This document shows positions 1 through 9,124 of a stretch of DNA of 59,110 nt, in pieces. How positions within the stretch are numbered: the first letter of the stretch is position 1; every line of letters starts with the position of its first letter. Origin of the DNA: Carboxylicivirga caseinilyticus. Its GTDB lineage: Bacteria; Bacteroidota; Bacteroidia; Bacteroidales; Marinilabiliaceae. The DNA lies in contig JAFMVE010000036.1 in assembly GCA_025499705.1 (NCBI GenBank), forward strand, positions 1 to 59,110, written 5' to 3'. The notes under the pieces are model-generated. The model saw only the letters and a program-made list of their open reading frames with translations. It had not been told where the DNA came from and ran no database searches. The position numbers and the translations under genes were made by a program.

Positions 1-9
1 TCAAAGGAC

Positions 10-47
10 TTTCAAATTACTCCGAATGTTTTCAAATTAATTTGAAA
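10..47. repeat. Direct repeat plus 18-bp perfect palindrome
   Basis: The 10-mer tttcaaatta occurs at 10-19 and 30-39, 20 bp apart, and the second copy is half of a perfect 18-bp palindrome at 30-47. A small hairpin (ggttt/aaacc, 56-70) follows. The arrangement resembles a dimeric repressor operator or an element-end repeat. The gene it might control lies outside the window, so the role is unknown. The rest of 1-216 shows no gene. Confidence 0.45.
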
Positions 48-216
48 GTTTTGCTGGTTTTCATCAAACCAACATGGACTTTACCGGATGCTTACAATGA
101 TTTTATATCGGTGTTAATTTGGCCGGTTATTTAACCCTTAAAAAGACTATAATACTGACATAAATTTAACAGGTGATATTAATTAGGACAGAATTGTTTA
201 AATTATTATTCTTTCA

Positions 217-1311
217 TTAAATAATAATACCCACACTTCTTCTAGCTCTTGTTATAGCTACATATAGTTTTGCCCTCGTTTCATTTTTTAGTTTGTGAGT
301 ATTATCCTTAATCCATTTACTCATATCAACCGTTGGGTAGATGAGTATTCGTTCGAAGGTCTTTCCTTTTGACTCACCAAAATTTAGTGCTTTGTATGAT
401 TGGTTAATTTTTGTTGTACTACTCCATCTTAATTGGACAGGGTTATGAGTCTTAAGATATTCGTCTACTTCTGTTTTTTCAATAAAGAACACCCCTTCAT
501 GATTAGATGGATTACTTCTACATTCATCACATTCACAAGCAGGTACTGTTGGAAATTCAGGATAGAGCTTCGAAGAGAAATTACATATTTCCTTGTTGTT
601 TCTATGCGAAACATTTAGACTGGTTTCATCAATATTGCCATTGATTAAAGTCTTACATTTTTCAAGTAGAAAATACTTTATACGGCCATCTTTGTAGTTC
701 CCATTCTTTGCCTCATTATGTGTGAGATATGTTACTTGGCGAGGATCTCCAACCATTGTTACTTTTGATTTTGATTTAAGAAGTAGCTTAATGACTTCTA
801 AATCATAACCAGCTAAATCCTGTACTTCGTCAATGTATATCTTATTAAAAACCTTTTCTAATCTGTCAATTACTGCACCATCCGATGCTTTATTACAATT
901 ATAAACAAACTTAGCTATTTTATCAGAATAGATTTTTTGTCCTATTGTAAAGTAATGTCTTTCAAAATCTTTAGTTTCACTATAATAGATAGGTCCTTGT
1001 GGCGTTCTACATTTAAAGCCAGATCTTTGATTAACTAATAACATGCCATTAATATCATAATCATAAAGGATTTCGTTTAATTCTCCTTGATATGGTTCAA
1101 CTCCATGCTGAAGTAGAAATGAAAACCAAGTTTGTACAACAATGTTATTTGGGATACATTTCTGTAGTTCAATTATTTTATTTTTTATCTCCACCTCATT
1201 TTGTTCTGTATATGTTGTAATGAGGATTTTTTCCTCACTGTTATTAATTGCGTCATTAACAATATGAGTTGTTTTTCCTGAACCTGCAGCTGCTATTATT
1301 AATTTATTCAT
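217..1311 (-). CDS. Compact UvrD/Rep-like superfamily 1 helicase, GajB-like
   Basis: This 364-residue protein is a minimal SF1 helicase/ATPase. Walker A (AAAGSGKTT) is at residues 7-15, Walker B (IDEVQDL) at about 160-166, motif III (VGDPRQ) at 187-192, a motif IV-like SHRN near 235 and motif VI (VAITRARR) near the C-terminus. It overlaps the upstream OLD-family gene by 8 bp, which suggests translational coupling. OLD nuclease followed by UvrD helicase is the gene order of the Gabija anti-phage system, in which GajB is thought to sense nucleic-acid processing and activate GajA. It is clearly shorter than the usual GajB of roughly 490-500 residues, yet it keeps the core motifs and an intact end, so it looks like a compact form and not a truncation. 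A CxCx2C cluster (C259, C261, C264) lies between the helicase motifs. It is the last gene of the defence operon. Confidence 0.82.
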   Translation of the reverse strand: MNKLIIAAAGSGKTTHIVNDAINNSEEKILITTYTEQNEVEIKNKIIELQKCIPNNIVVQTWFSFLLQHGVEPYQGELNEILYDYDINGMLLVNQRSGFKCRTPQGPIYYSETKDFERHYFTIGQKIYSDKIAKFVYNCNKASDGAVIDRLEKVFNKIYIDEVQDLAGYDLEVIKLLLKSKSKVTMVGDPRQVTYLTHNEAKNGNYKDGRIKYFLLEKCKTLINGNIDETSLNVSHRNNKEICNFSSKLYPEFPTVPACECDECRSNPSNHEGVFFIEKTEVDEYLKTHNPVQLRWSSTTKINQSYKALNFGESKGKTFERILIYPTVDMSKWIKDNTHKLKNETRAKLYVAITRARRSVGIII

Positions 1312-2926
1312 TTATCCAGTCAATTGCGTTAAGAATGTATTCAGGATATTGAAGTTTAACTTTAGATTCAAAAACTTTTAAAGCCCAATCTGTTTTATGA
1401 TGCTTCATGTAATTAGAGATTGGTATCATTCCGTTGTACCTACTAAAATCAATTCCGATAACATCACATAATGTAGGGAAGTTATCTCTGTTTGCATCAG
1501 CAAATTGAGGCTCAAGAGTGTTTAAACCTTCCCTTTTATCAGCAAATATTCCAATATGATTACAGTTCCAGTAATCTTCGTATTTTTTAACTATATATAA
1601 CTGGTAATTAGTATCATTATCTGTAATGACTGCTACTTTCTTATTCAGTTTTTTAGCTAATTCTAATAGCCTCTTAAAAGATAGGCCTGTTGAGATTACA
1701 TCGATACCATTTTCGATTGGTAATACTCCATTATAAATGTCCATATATGCCTTTTGAACTATGAGTTCGTCAGATGGTCCTTCAACCAAGATTGCCTTAT
1801 TACTTAGAATCAACCGAAGTGTATCAAAACCAGGAAGCTTTTTAAAATAATCTTCTGTAGAACTGTCTAAATCAGAAAATCTTGTGACTTGTTGTTCGTT
1901 TAATAAAATCAAATTATCAATTCCTAGTTTGTTAGCTACATAACTACTATGAGTTGTAATTATAATTTGCTTGTCATTTACGTTATTTACAAGGCTCTTT
2001 ATAGTTTGATTTAATTTTGAATGAGATAAATGGTTTTCAGGTTCTTCTATAAGTATACAGCCAGCATTTTTTGAACTGTTTTTTGCTAAAGCAAGATTAG
2101 TCTTGACAAGACATTGTTCTCCTTTTCCAATATGAATGAAAGGCACCTCGTTTACATATGTTGTTAGCCCATTTTCCCAAGCATCTTTAGTGGCGAGGTC
2201 TACAGATATTTCAACAGATTTTTCACTTATTTGAGCACTTTCAGTTATACGCTCATTGATTTTCAAGACCGCCTTGTCTGTCATGAACGATTCTTTTAGC
2301 TTTCTATAAGCCTGAGAAATATCAACTTTCTCTTTTTCTCCGAGATCACTTTTAATTATTCTCGAAATATAGATGTCAGAACCATTATTATACCTTGAAG
2401 AAGATGAGTCAATTAAAATAGATTTAAAAGGAATTGACTTTGAAGTAATTGTTTGTCTTGCAAATGACTGCCAGGTTATTTTGTAGTATTCAATTGGAAT
2501 GGTCAATACCTCATGCTTTATCAATTCCTGATATTCACCTTGATATTCATTATCAAACTCTATTTTTAAACTGACACCGGCAGAATTTTTTCTTTCGCTA
2601 TTATTGGTTCCTTCTAAATATGCATAATCACCACTTTCCAAGAAAACTTCAATCAATATTGATGGAGGAGATATTGGATTGGAAGATGATAAACTATCAA
2701 TATATCGTTTTTCTACTTGATTATTAAATAAATATTGAGATAGTTCACCTTTAATAAATTTTCCATTAATTATACCTGACAAGGCTAAATTAATAGCCTC
2801 TAATATGGTTGATTTACCCGTTTCATTATTACCAACAATAATGTTTAATTCAGGATTTAATACTAAAGAGAACCTACCATCAAATAACTTAAAGTTCTCA
2901 ATATTAACTTTACTGATGTTGCTCAT
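1304..2926 (-). CDS. OLD-family ATP-dependent endonuclease (ABC ATPase + TOPRIM), GajA-like
   Basis: The 540-residue protein has an N-terminal SMC/RecF-like ATPase and a C-terminal TOPRIM nuclease. Walker A (GNNETGKST) is at 32-40, Walker B (LIEEPENHL) at 292-300 and the switch histidine (THSS) at 325-328. The TOPRIM domain starts with VEGPSDE (381-387) and has the acidic DND at 436-438. OLD-family enzymes nick or cut DNA, and in Gabija the ATPase domain holds the nuclease in check until nucleotide pools fall. The next gene is a UvrD-like helicase overlapping by 8 bp, which fits GajA-GajB order. It starts 33 bp after the type III res gene, so the pair is probably co-transcribed with the restriction system. 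A stand-alone class 2 OLD nuclease is possible but less likely given the partner. Confidence 0.85.
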   Translation of the reverse strand: MSNISKVNIENFKLFDGRFSLVLNPELNIIVGNNETGKSTILEAINLALSGIINGKFIKGELSQYLFNNQVEKRYIDSLSSSNPISPPSILIEVFLESGDYAYLEGTNNSERKNSAGVSLKIEFDNEYQGEYQELIKHEVLTIPIEYYKITWQSFARQTITSKSIPFKSILIDSSSSRYNNGSDIYISRIIKSDLGEKEKVDISQAYRKLKESFMTDKAVLKINERITESAQISEKSVEISVDLATKDAWENGLTTYVNEVPFIHIGKGEQCLVKTNLALAKNSSKNAGCILIEEPENHLSHSKLNQTIKSLVNNVNDKQIIITTHSSYVANKLGIDNLILLNEQQVTRFSDLDSSTEDYFKKLPGFDTLRLILSNKAILVEGPSDELIVQKAYMDIYNGVLPIENGIDVISTGLSFKRLLELAKKLNKKVAVITDNDTNYQLYIVKKYEDYWNCNHIGIFADKREGLNTLEPQFADANRDNFPTLCDVIGIDFSRYNGMIPISNYMKHHKTDWALKVFESKVKLQYPEYILNAIDWINE

Positions 2927-2959
2927 TTGTCAGGTTAGTTTGGTTTAACTTATTTTTAT

Positions 2960-5641
2960 TTACAACATTCTAACTACATCAATTATACTTTGTGCTGTAT
3001 AAGTATCTGGCACGTCCTTCGTTTCAAATACCATGAAGTATTTGTAATTGTCACCGGATTTTTCAGCCCATTTCTTACCCAACAAGTTTTTGGCTCTGCT
3101 GTCATCGTTATCTAAATGGTCACCTTTGGTTTCAATAAGAATTAGGTTGCCGTTTTGTGTATAGATAATGAAATCAGGGTAGTGGTCGTTTTTAAAACCG
3201 TTCAGGGCAAATCCTTTTCCTTTTTCAAGGTTTCGGTGCCAGAATAACACATTCTCCAAAGAGGCAATATCCATAATTACCTTTTGCTCAAAATTATTAA
3301 CCGATGCTTCTCGCTCGTATAATGATTTATTGATTGGGCTACACAGGTTAATATGTGTTAATTCCGGAGGAAATTTAAAACTAGGCTTAACCATTATATT
3401 ATTGGTGTCAAGCAATAACTGAAATTGCTCTTTGGCATAGTCGTTTTCCAATTCCTTAACTTTATCCTTTATTTTTCGGATATACAAGAACTCATTATTG
3501 ATTATATCTCTAATCTGGTCGTTGTTCAAATCCTCAAAAACACGAGAAACATACTTAGTAATATCTTCATGTGAGATGGGGGTCATGTCGCCCAGCTTTC
3601 GCACAATAAGGGAAGTAATCTCTTTTATCTGTGTTTCTTTCGGTTTGGCCAGGATGGTATCTACCAAGATTGATTTTGCCCTGGTTGAAAGTTTCTGCAT
3701 GGTAGCAGTATGCTTTGTTTCATTGTAATCAACCTGAAAAACTTCAGTAGCCGTATCATCAAAATTAATCTCGGTACTTTTTGAAGCAAGCTTAAATCCT
3801 TTTAAAAGACTATTCCGATTTAATAGTTGCTCTTTTTGTGTAAGCTCTTCAAATATAATTGTATCGTGAAGCTCATCGTTTGGAACTTTGCGATAGAATT
3901 GTGGTATCTCAATATCGGTTACTACATCAACAAAAGGTTCCTCAATCTTATATTTTTTCGGTTCTTTACCCATTTCTCGTAATAAATAGTCGGTATTATC
4001 TTCGGTATATGATTCGGCTTTTTGCTCAAAGGATTTTCCTTCACTTTCTCCTTTTTGAGTGATTTGCTTTACAATATCGTTGGTGTTACCAATTTGGTCA
4101 GGCGTTAATTCTGTTTCGGGATTAAAGTCAATCTCATCAACCTCAATTTCGTCAACAGCTCTCGGTGTCTCGTCATCGGTCTGTTTTGGTTCTGATTCTC
4201 CGAATAATTCGTTTTGCAACACTTCATTGTCCGATAATTCTGCTTCCGGTTGTTCTTCGGCATAATAATCATCCTTACTAAAGCCGGATTCTTGCAACGC
4301 TTTAACAATATTATCCAAAGTGTCTTGGAACTTTGAGCTTGCCGATAGTACGAAAGACAGGTTAAGAAGTGGTGTTTGATGCTTGGTGACATAAGGTTGA
4401 CGTAAAACCCTGCCTAATATCTGCTCCACATCTACAGCTGATGATTTATCGGCTAATGATGCCAAAATATAGGCATTGGGGCAATCCCAACCTTCTTTTA
4501 AAGCATTAACGGTAATGATGTATCTGACTTCACAGTCTTTTGCCATTAAGTCAATACCTTTTAACTCATCTAAACCACTAACCTTAATCTTAATTTGTTC
4601 TTCGGGTATTTTCAGTTTGGTGAGTTGCTCTTTAATATGAATATAGGTGGTATTGTCTTTGCCTTTAATGTTCGATTGTGCCTGAAAAAGTATGATAGGT
4701 CTGATGTATTTACCTGTTACTTTTTCTTCCTCTAAAGCAAGCAATTCCAATTGCCTTTGGAGGTGTAAAGCACTTGTGATTACTTCTTCTTTTTTATGAT
4801 GATTGTAAACAATAACAGGCAGCTTTACCATGTGTTCTTTTTTAAGAGCCATAGCATTTACAAAGCTTATGATATTGCTGTTCTCTTTTGGCGTAGCTGT
4901 TAAATCCAATACAAACGAAGGATTCAGGTTGTTTAGCATTTCAACACTTAAATCACTTTCGGCATTATGGCTTTCATCAACCACTACCACCGGATTTAAG
5001 GAACGGATTACATTTATAAGTGCTGTTTCATCCGTATCTTCAATAACCAGGTCATTATCTACAAAGCCACGGAATTGCTCTAAAGCTCCGTTTTGCTCAT
5101 AAACTTTACGGTCGTCCTTCTTTCTTGAATTAATACGGATACTACTAAAGTTGAAAACGAAAATATTTAGTTGTTCCTGAACCGAAGTAGGGTTGAATCC
5201 AGCACCTTGAAGCAATTGCTCTTTTTCCAATACCTCTACACGGTTTCCAAATAAAGCGTTTAGCTTTTCTCTGTATGGATGAGTAGGGTTCGATAAATGA
5301 CCAACGGTTTGTTGTAACAGGTTCGACCAGGGAACTAACCAAACAACCGCTTTAGGCTTTGAGGCATCGAACGATTTAAAAATAGAAGACAATGCGTTAC
5401 AGGCAATAAAAGTTTTCCCTCCGGCAGTAGGCACTTTTACAGCTATGTGAGTAGCTCCCGGAATATTGTTTTTGTATGGTTTCATTCCTGAAAACGAACC
5501 ATCGAGCTTAACCTGGTATTTACCAACTTTATCTTCCCAAAACTGATTAAAAGCTTTAGCTGAATCCTGATAAGTATTAACATATTCAAGAAACTTATCG
5601 AGGTCGTTTATTACTTGCTGTTGATATGGTTTTAATTCCAC
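2960..5641 (-). CDS. res: Type III restriction enzyme, Res subunit
   Basis: This 893-residue protein is the ATP-dependent translocase and nuclease subunit of a type III restriction-modification system. The SF2 helicase core shows Walker A (PTAGGKT, 71-77), the DESH box (222-225), the TAT motif near 248 and a GRVLRQ-type motif VI near 403. A strongly acidic linker lies at about 455-515. The C-terminus carries a PD-(D/E)xK nuclease with D823, E837 and K839 (PDF...ETK). Type III Res works with Mod and cuts DNA downstream of a pair of unmethylated sites. Here mod is four positions upstream in the operon, with an ATPase and a DUF4276 gene in between, whereas mod and res normally lie next to each other. 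The spacer to the upstream gene is 20 bp. Confidence 0.93.
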   Translation of the reverse strand: MELKPYQQQVINDLDKFLEYVNTYQDSAKAFNQFWEDKVGKYQVKLDGSFSGMKPYKNNIPGATHIAVKVPTAGGKTFIACNALSSIFKSFDASKPKAVVWLVPWSNLLQQTVGHLSNPTHPYREKLNALFGNRVEVLEKEQLLQGAGFNPTSVQEQLNIFVFNFSSIRINSRKKDDRKVYEQNGALEQFRGFVDNDLVIEDTDETALINVIRSLNPVVVVDESHNAESDLSVEMLNNLNPSFVLDLTATPKENSNIISFVNAMALKKEHMVKLPVIVYNHHKKEEVITSALHLQRQLELLALEEEKVTGKYIRPIILFQAQSNIKGKDNTTYIHIKEQLTKLKIPEEQIKIKVSGLDELKGIDLMAKDCEVRYIITVNALKEGWDCPNAYILASLADKSSAVDVEQILGRVLRQPYVTKHQTPLLNLSFVLSASSKFQDTLDNIVKALQESGFSKDDYYAEEQPEAELSDNEVLQNELFGESEPKQTDDETPRAVDEIEVDEIDFNPETELTPDQIGNTNDIVKQITQKGESEGKSFEQKAESYTEDNTDYLLREMGKEPKKYKIEEPFVDVVTDIEIPQFYRKVPNDELHDTIIFEELTQKEQLLNRNSLLKGFKLASKSTEINFDDTATEVFQVDYNETKHTATMQKLSTRAKSILVDTILAKPKETQIKEITSLIVRKLGDMTPISHEDITKYVSRVFEDLNNDQIRDIINNEFLYIRKIKDKVKELENDYAKEQFQLLLDTNNIMVKPSFKFPPELTHINLCSPINKSLYEREASVNNFEQKVIMDIASLENVLFWHRNLEKGKGFALNGFKNDHYPDFIIYTQNGNLILIETKGDHLDNDDSRAKNLLGKKWAEKSGDNYKYFMVFETKDVPDTYTAQSIIDVVRML

Positions 5642-5661
5642 TTTTAAAAATCGTTAAATCG

Positions 5662-6321
5662 TTATTCTTCTAATGCCAATAATTTTTCAATCCATTTATT
5701 AAAGCGAGGGCATTTATCCCTAATGGTTCTCAAACCAATTTCTTCTGCTATCATTGAGCCATATAAAGGTTTTTTATAGCCTTTTATAATCCGTTTTAGC
5801 CTTTTTGATGGTGCTGTTGTAGCTCCATCATTTATATTTTCAGGATTGTCTGTATTGGTTGTTTCCACTAAATAATTGTAGTCGTTGAACTCATTTTCTT
5901 CAAAGCACTCATCAAAAGCTTCAATTTTGCTAAAAAGCAAACCTTCAAACTCATGTAGTTGAATATAAGGAATGAACCTGTTTCTGAGGTTTTCTTCAAT
6001 ATCTTCCAACATACCTTGTTCTAAATTGCTCATGCGTTCAGCCCTGTCAACTTTGGTATGTGCTTCATCCCATTTCGGAAAACCATGTTCTTTTTTCAAT
6101 CCATAATAATCAATGAGTGTGGTGACAATTAAATTAGGGTCGTGCTTTAAATAATTACTAATCTCTTTTTTTAATGCAGCCCATGATACTATACCGCCAC
6201 CTGATTTGGTAATTATTGCATTATGAGGGTATATGTTTTTCTCAATTAAAAGCGGACTTAATACATCGTTGCAAAAGGCTTGCTCTGTTTGCCCTTCACC
6301 TATTATCGTTATTCTTGTCAT
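5662..6321 (-). CDS. DUF4276 protein, TOPRIM-like partner of the adjacent ATPase
   Basis: The 219-residue protein matches the DUF4276 pattern. It begins with a beta strand ending in GEGQTE (8-13), has TLIDYYGL around 68-75, the motif YIQLHEFEGLLF in the middle, then NPENIND, APSKRL and a terminal CPRFNKWI. The early Glu and the central Asp (D71) fit a TOPRIM-like metal site. DUF4276 proteins usually come paired with an AAA ATPase, in a layout reminiscent of the ATPase/TOPRIM pairs of PARIS and of the R-linked ORFs found within type I restriction loci. It overlaps the ATPase gene by 4 bp, so the pair is translationally coupled. The likely role is a nuclease or effector held by the ATPase; this is inferred and its target is unknown. 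Confidence 0.82.
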   Translation of the reverse strand: MTRITIIGEGQTEQAFCNDVLSPLLIEKNIYPHNAIITKSGGGIVSWAALKKEISNYLKHDPNLIVTTLIDYYGLKKEHGFPKWDEAHTKVDRAERMSNLEQGMLEDIEENLRNRFIPYIQLHEFEGLLFSKIEAFDECFEENEFNDYNYLVETTNTDNPENINDGATTAPSKRLKRIIKGYKKPLYGSMIAEEIGLRTIRDKCPRFNKWIEKLLALEE

Positions 6322-7421
6322 TTGGCAAAAGGTTGAGCTGAGTTAATAATGTTACGTTCCCAAAGTTCCCCTAATGTATGGTCATTAAGCCACAGTTGTA
6401 GGTCGGTTGAATTTAAGCGATTAAAAACCGATTGGTTTTCTTCAACACTTCTGTCAACGGTAACTATATCCTCCGGATGAAAGCAGTTAACCAAATTCAC
6501 GGATTGGGTAGATAAAATCAATTGAGTTTTTTCTGACGCTGCATCAATTAAAGCAGCCAGCTTTTGAATAGCTTGTGGATGCAAACCTAATTCCGGCTCA
6601 TCAATCACAATTACTTTTGGCGGTTCAGGTTGCATAAGCACAGTAGCTAAAGCAATAAAACGTAATGTTCCATCCGAAAACTGGTAAGCATTAAAATTTG
6701 AATTTGGGTCGCCCTTTTCTACCCATCTTAATTCAATTTCATCTTTATTCAACTTTTTGGGTTGAAGTATAAACTTATCAATATACGGTGCTATTGATTT
6801 TATAGTTTTTTCTATGCGCTTGTATAATTTCGGATGTTCTTCCTGTAAATAATACAAAAAGGCAGGAAGGTTTCTTCCATCTGTTTTTAAGTAATCATTA
6901 TCGTTTATATCGCATTCACGGCGAAGCATTGAGGTTGCCGAAGTATCGTGAAAGTGATATATCTGAATGTTTGATAAGTATCTTTTCAGATAATTATTTC
7001 TATAAGAACCATCACGAGTAACTGATGTTTCTTCGACATTTGATTCTGTAAAATAGTTTTGATAATCGTTATCACGGTTAACATTGTAACCGGAACCTTC
7101 TTCTTTTATAAACAAGCCTCCCTCTTTGGTTTGAGCCAGGTTAAACCAATAGGCATTGTTATTTTGTGCATCTTCGGTAAATATCATTTTACCGTACATG
7201 GTTTCAGTCATCTTTCTACCAAAATGGAGGATGTTGTCTGCTTTTTCTTCAATTACATATCGTTGTAGATGCTGATTGAAAATAGCATGAACCATTTTAA
7301 AGAAAGACACAAAGTTACTTTTACCTGCACCATTGCTACCTATAAAAACATTGATGGGTTTTAGTTCCAACTGCATGTTTTTTACAGATTTAAAGCCTTG
7401 TATTTCTATATATTCTATCAT
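6318..7421 (-). CDS. AAA-family (AAA_21/RecF-like) ATPase paired with DUF4276
   Basis: This 367-residue ABC/SMC-like ATPase has Walker A GSNGAGKS (28-35), an ABC-type signature SDGT (249-252) and Walker B with catalytic glutamate IDEPELGLH (273-281), followed by the STQS switch region. It has no TOPRIM domain of its own; that function is supplied by the downstream DUF4276 gene, which it overlaps by 4 bp. Such split ATPase-TOPRIM pairs serve as abortive-infection or sensor-effector modules. Here the pair sits between mod (10 bp upstream) and res (20 bp after DUF4276), so all four genes are probably on one message. The specific trigger cannot be read from sequence. Confidence 0.85.
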   Translation of the reverse strand: MIEYIEIQGFKSVKNMQLELKPINVFIGSNGAGKSNFVSFFKMVHAIFNQHLQRYVIEEKADNILHFGRKMTETMYGKMIFTEDAQNNNAYWFNLAQTKEGGLFIKEEGSGYNVNRDNDYQNYFTESNVEETSVTRDGSYRNNYLKRYLSNIQIYHFHDTSATSMLRRECDINDNDYLKTDGRNLPAFLYYLQEEHPKLYKRIEKTIKSIAPYIDKFILQPKKLNKDEIELRWVEKGDPNSNFNAYQFSDGTLRFIALATVLMQPEPPKVIVIDEPELGLHPQAIQKLAALIDAASEKTQLILSTQSVNLVNCFHPEDIVTVDRSVEENQSVFNRLNSTDLQLWLNDHTLGELWERNIINSAQPFAK

Positions 7422-7431
7422 AGTAATCAGG

Positions 7432-9111
7432 TTAAAATCGTGTTATATCCCTTGGGATTTTCTTAAATGTTATATGGTATTTCTGCATTAAACTATTGTC
7501 TAAAACACAATTGTCTGCATAAATAATATATTGCTCTGCCTTAGTTTTTAGTTTACGCAAAAAGCTATCATCTAAAGTTGTTAGCTCATCTTTGTAATAA
7601 TAAAAGTAGAAAGCCGATGAATTAGCCACTCCTAATAAGTGTTCCTCCTTTTCGTTCACTTTCTCGTAGGGTTTACGAGTTTCGGAAAACCATACATACT
7701 CACGGATTTTATCTAAACCAACTTCTTCGTTTAGCATTTCATTATCTAGGAATAAAGGTTTGCCTAATTCGTAGAAGTCGAAGCTGTTTTCTATTCCATC
7801 AACTTTTTTATTTCCTTTTCCATACCCCGTTGTAACATTCTTAATCCTTTGTGCAGTTAAAGAATCAGCATAATTTTCCATTTCTATTAAAATGTACTTT
7901 CTATTACAGCTATCTTGCTTGTTCAAGTTTAGTATGGCGTGGGCAGAGGTTCCTGAACCAGCAAATGAATCAAGTATAATATCGTTATCCTTTGTAACAA
8001 AGGATAATATCTCTTCTAAAAGTTCTGTTGTTTTTGGATTTTTAAAAGGTGTTTTAGCTTGAGTAAAAATATCCTTCAATGTATAAGCACCTTTTCTACC
8101 ATCTAATTCAATGACACTTGGAAGTTTTGCCCTATATTCATGTGCATATAGCTTTAATTCTATAATTTTTGATTCATCGTCACCAAAAAGGATTTTTTTG
8201 GAATCAAGCAAATTAGTCATTGTATCTTCTGGGAAACGATACCCCATTAAAGGTTCTTTACAAGGTTTTTTTGTGATAGGATGAATTATATCATATCTGT
8301 AACCTTCCTTTCCCGGGTTATGAACACTTTGACTACCAGTATAAATTCCTCCATAATCAATGTACTTATATCTATCAAAAGGCCATAAATATGCTTTGTT
8401 TTTTGAAAACCATTTCGTGTATTCCTTCTGAAGAGTCTCAATATCATTTGGAAATTTATTGATGAAATCTTGTCCTACCTCCAATAACTTATCTTTAACA
8501 TCTAAATTTGGAGACTTCCACTCAGATTCAATCCATTTCTTACTTTTTGAATAACAAAGTAGGTATTCATGTTCATCTGCAATCTGTGTTGGATTATTAT
8601 CTGTGGCATTTTTCCAAATAATATTTCCTACAAAATTTGAAGCTCCAAATATTTCATCCAATACTAACTTTAAGTTATACAACTCATTATTATCTATTGA
8701 TATAAATATGATTCCATCTTTATCTAGTAGCTTGTAAAGCAATTTAATCCTTGGAAACATCATGCATAACCACTTATCATGACGAGATAAGTCTTCTCCT
8801 TCCTTTCCAACTACTTTATTTAGCCATTCCTTTATTTTTGGATGGTCAACTTTATCACTATATTTCCATTCATCCTTACCTGTATTATATGGAGGGTCAA
8901 TGTAAATACACTTAACCTTTCCCTCATATTCAGGCAAAAGAGCTTTTAGTGCTTCAAGATTATCTCCATGAATTATTTTATTACCGCTATTGGTTTCTTT
9001 TTTGGTTTGTTTTCCATTGTCGAAACCATAGGAGTGTTCTAATATTCTGTAAGGAACATCCATGTGGTGGTTTATCACCTTATCTTTTCCTATCCAATTT
9101 AATGTTGGCAT
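7432..9111 (-). CDS. mod: Type III DNA N6-adenine methyltransferase, Mod subunit
   Basis: The 559-residue protein is the modification and specificity subunit of a type III restriction-modification system. The catalytic motif IV IDPPYNTG (71-78) precedes the AdoMet-binding motif I FAGSGT (383-388). This order defines the beta class, which methylates adenine at N6. The roughly 300 residues between the two motifs should hold the target recognition domain. Mod is needed both for host protection and for target recognition by Res. It lies 13 bp after a small HTH regulator and 10 bp before the ATPase. No simple-sequence repeat typical of phase-variable mod genes is seen in the coding region. The recognition sequence cannot be predicted from this read. 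Confidence 0.94.
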   Translation of the reverse strand: MPTLNWIGKDKVINHHMDVPYRILEHSYGFDNGKQTKKETNSGNKIIHGDNLEALKALLPEYEGKVKCIYIDPPYNTGKDEWKYSDKVDHPKIKEWLNKVVGKEGEDLSRHDKWLCMMFPRIKLLYKLLDKDGIIFISIDNNELYNLKLVLDEIFGASNFVGNIIWKNATDNNPTQIADEHEYLLCYSKSKKWIESEWKSPNLDVKDKLLEVGQDFINKFPNDIETLQKEYTKWFSKNKAYLWPFDRYKYIDYGGIYTGSQSVHNPGKEGYRYDIIHPITKKPCKEPLMGYRFPEDTMTNLLDSKKILFGDDESKIIELKLYAHEYRAKLPSVIELDGRKGAYTLKDIFTQAKTPFKNPKTTELLEEILSFVTKDNDIILDSFAGSGTSAHAILNLNKQDSCNRKYILIEMENYADSLTAQRIKNVTTGYGKGNKKVDGIENSFDFYELGKPLFLDNEMLNEEVGLDKIREYVWFSETRKPYEKVNEKEEHLLGVANSSAFYFYYYKDELTTLDDSFLRKLKTKAEQYIIYADNCVLDNSLMQKYHITFKKIPRDITRF

Positions 9112-9124
9112 TGTTTATTTCCTG

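Noticed and set aside
60-216. Clear terminator for the defence operon left of the UvrD-like gene
   Set aside because: Only short palindromes such as ggttatttaacc are present, without a convincing stem plus T-tract on the minus strand.
7432-9111. Phase-variable mod gene
   Set aside because: No homopolymer tract or short tandem repeat long enough for slipped-strand switching was seen in the gene or just upstream.
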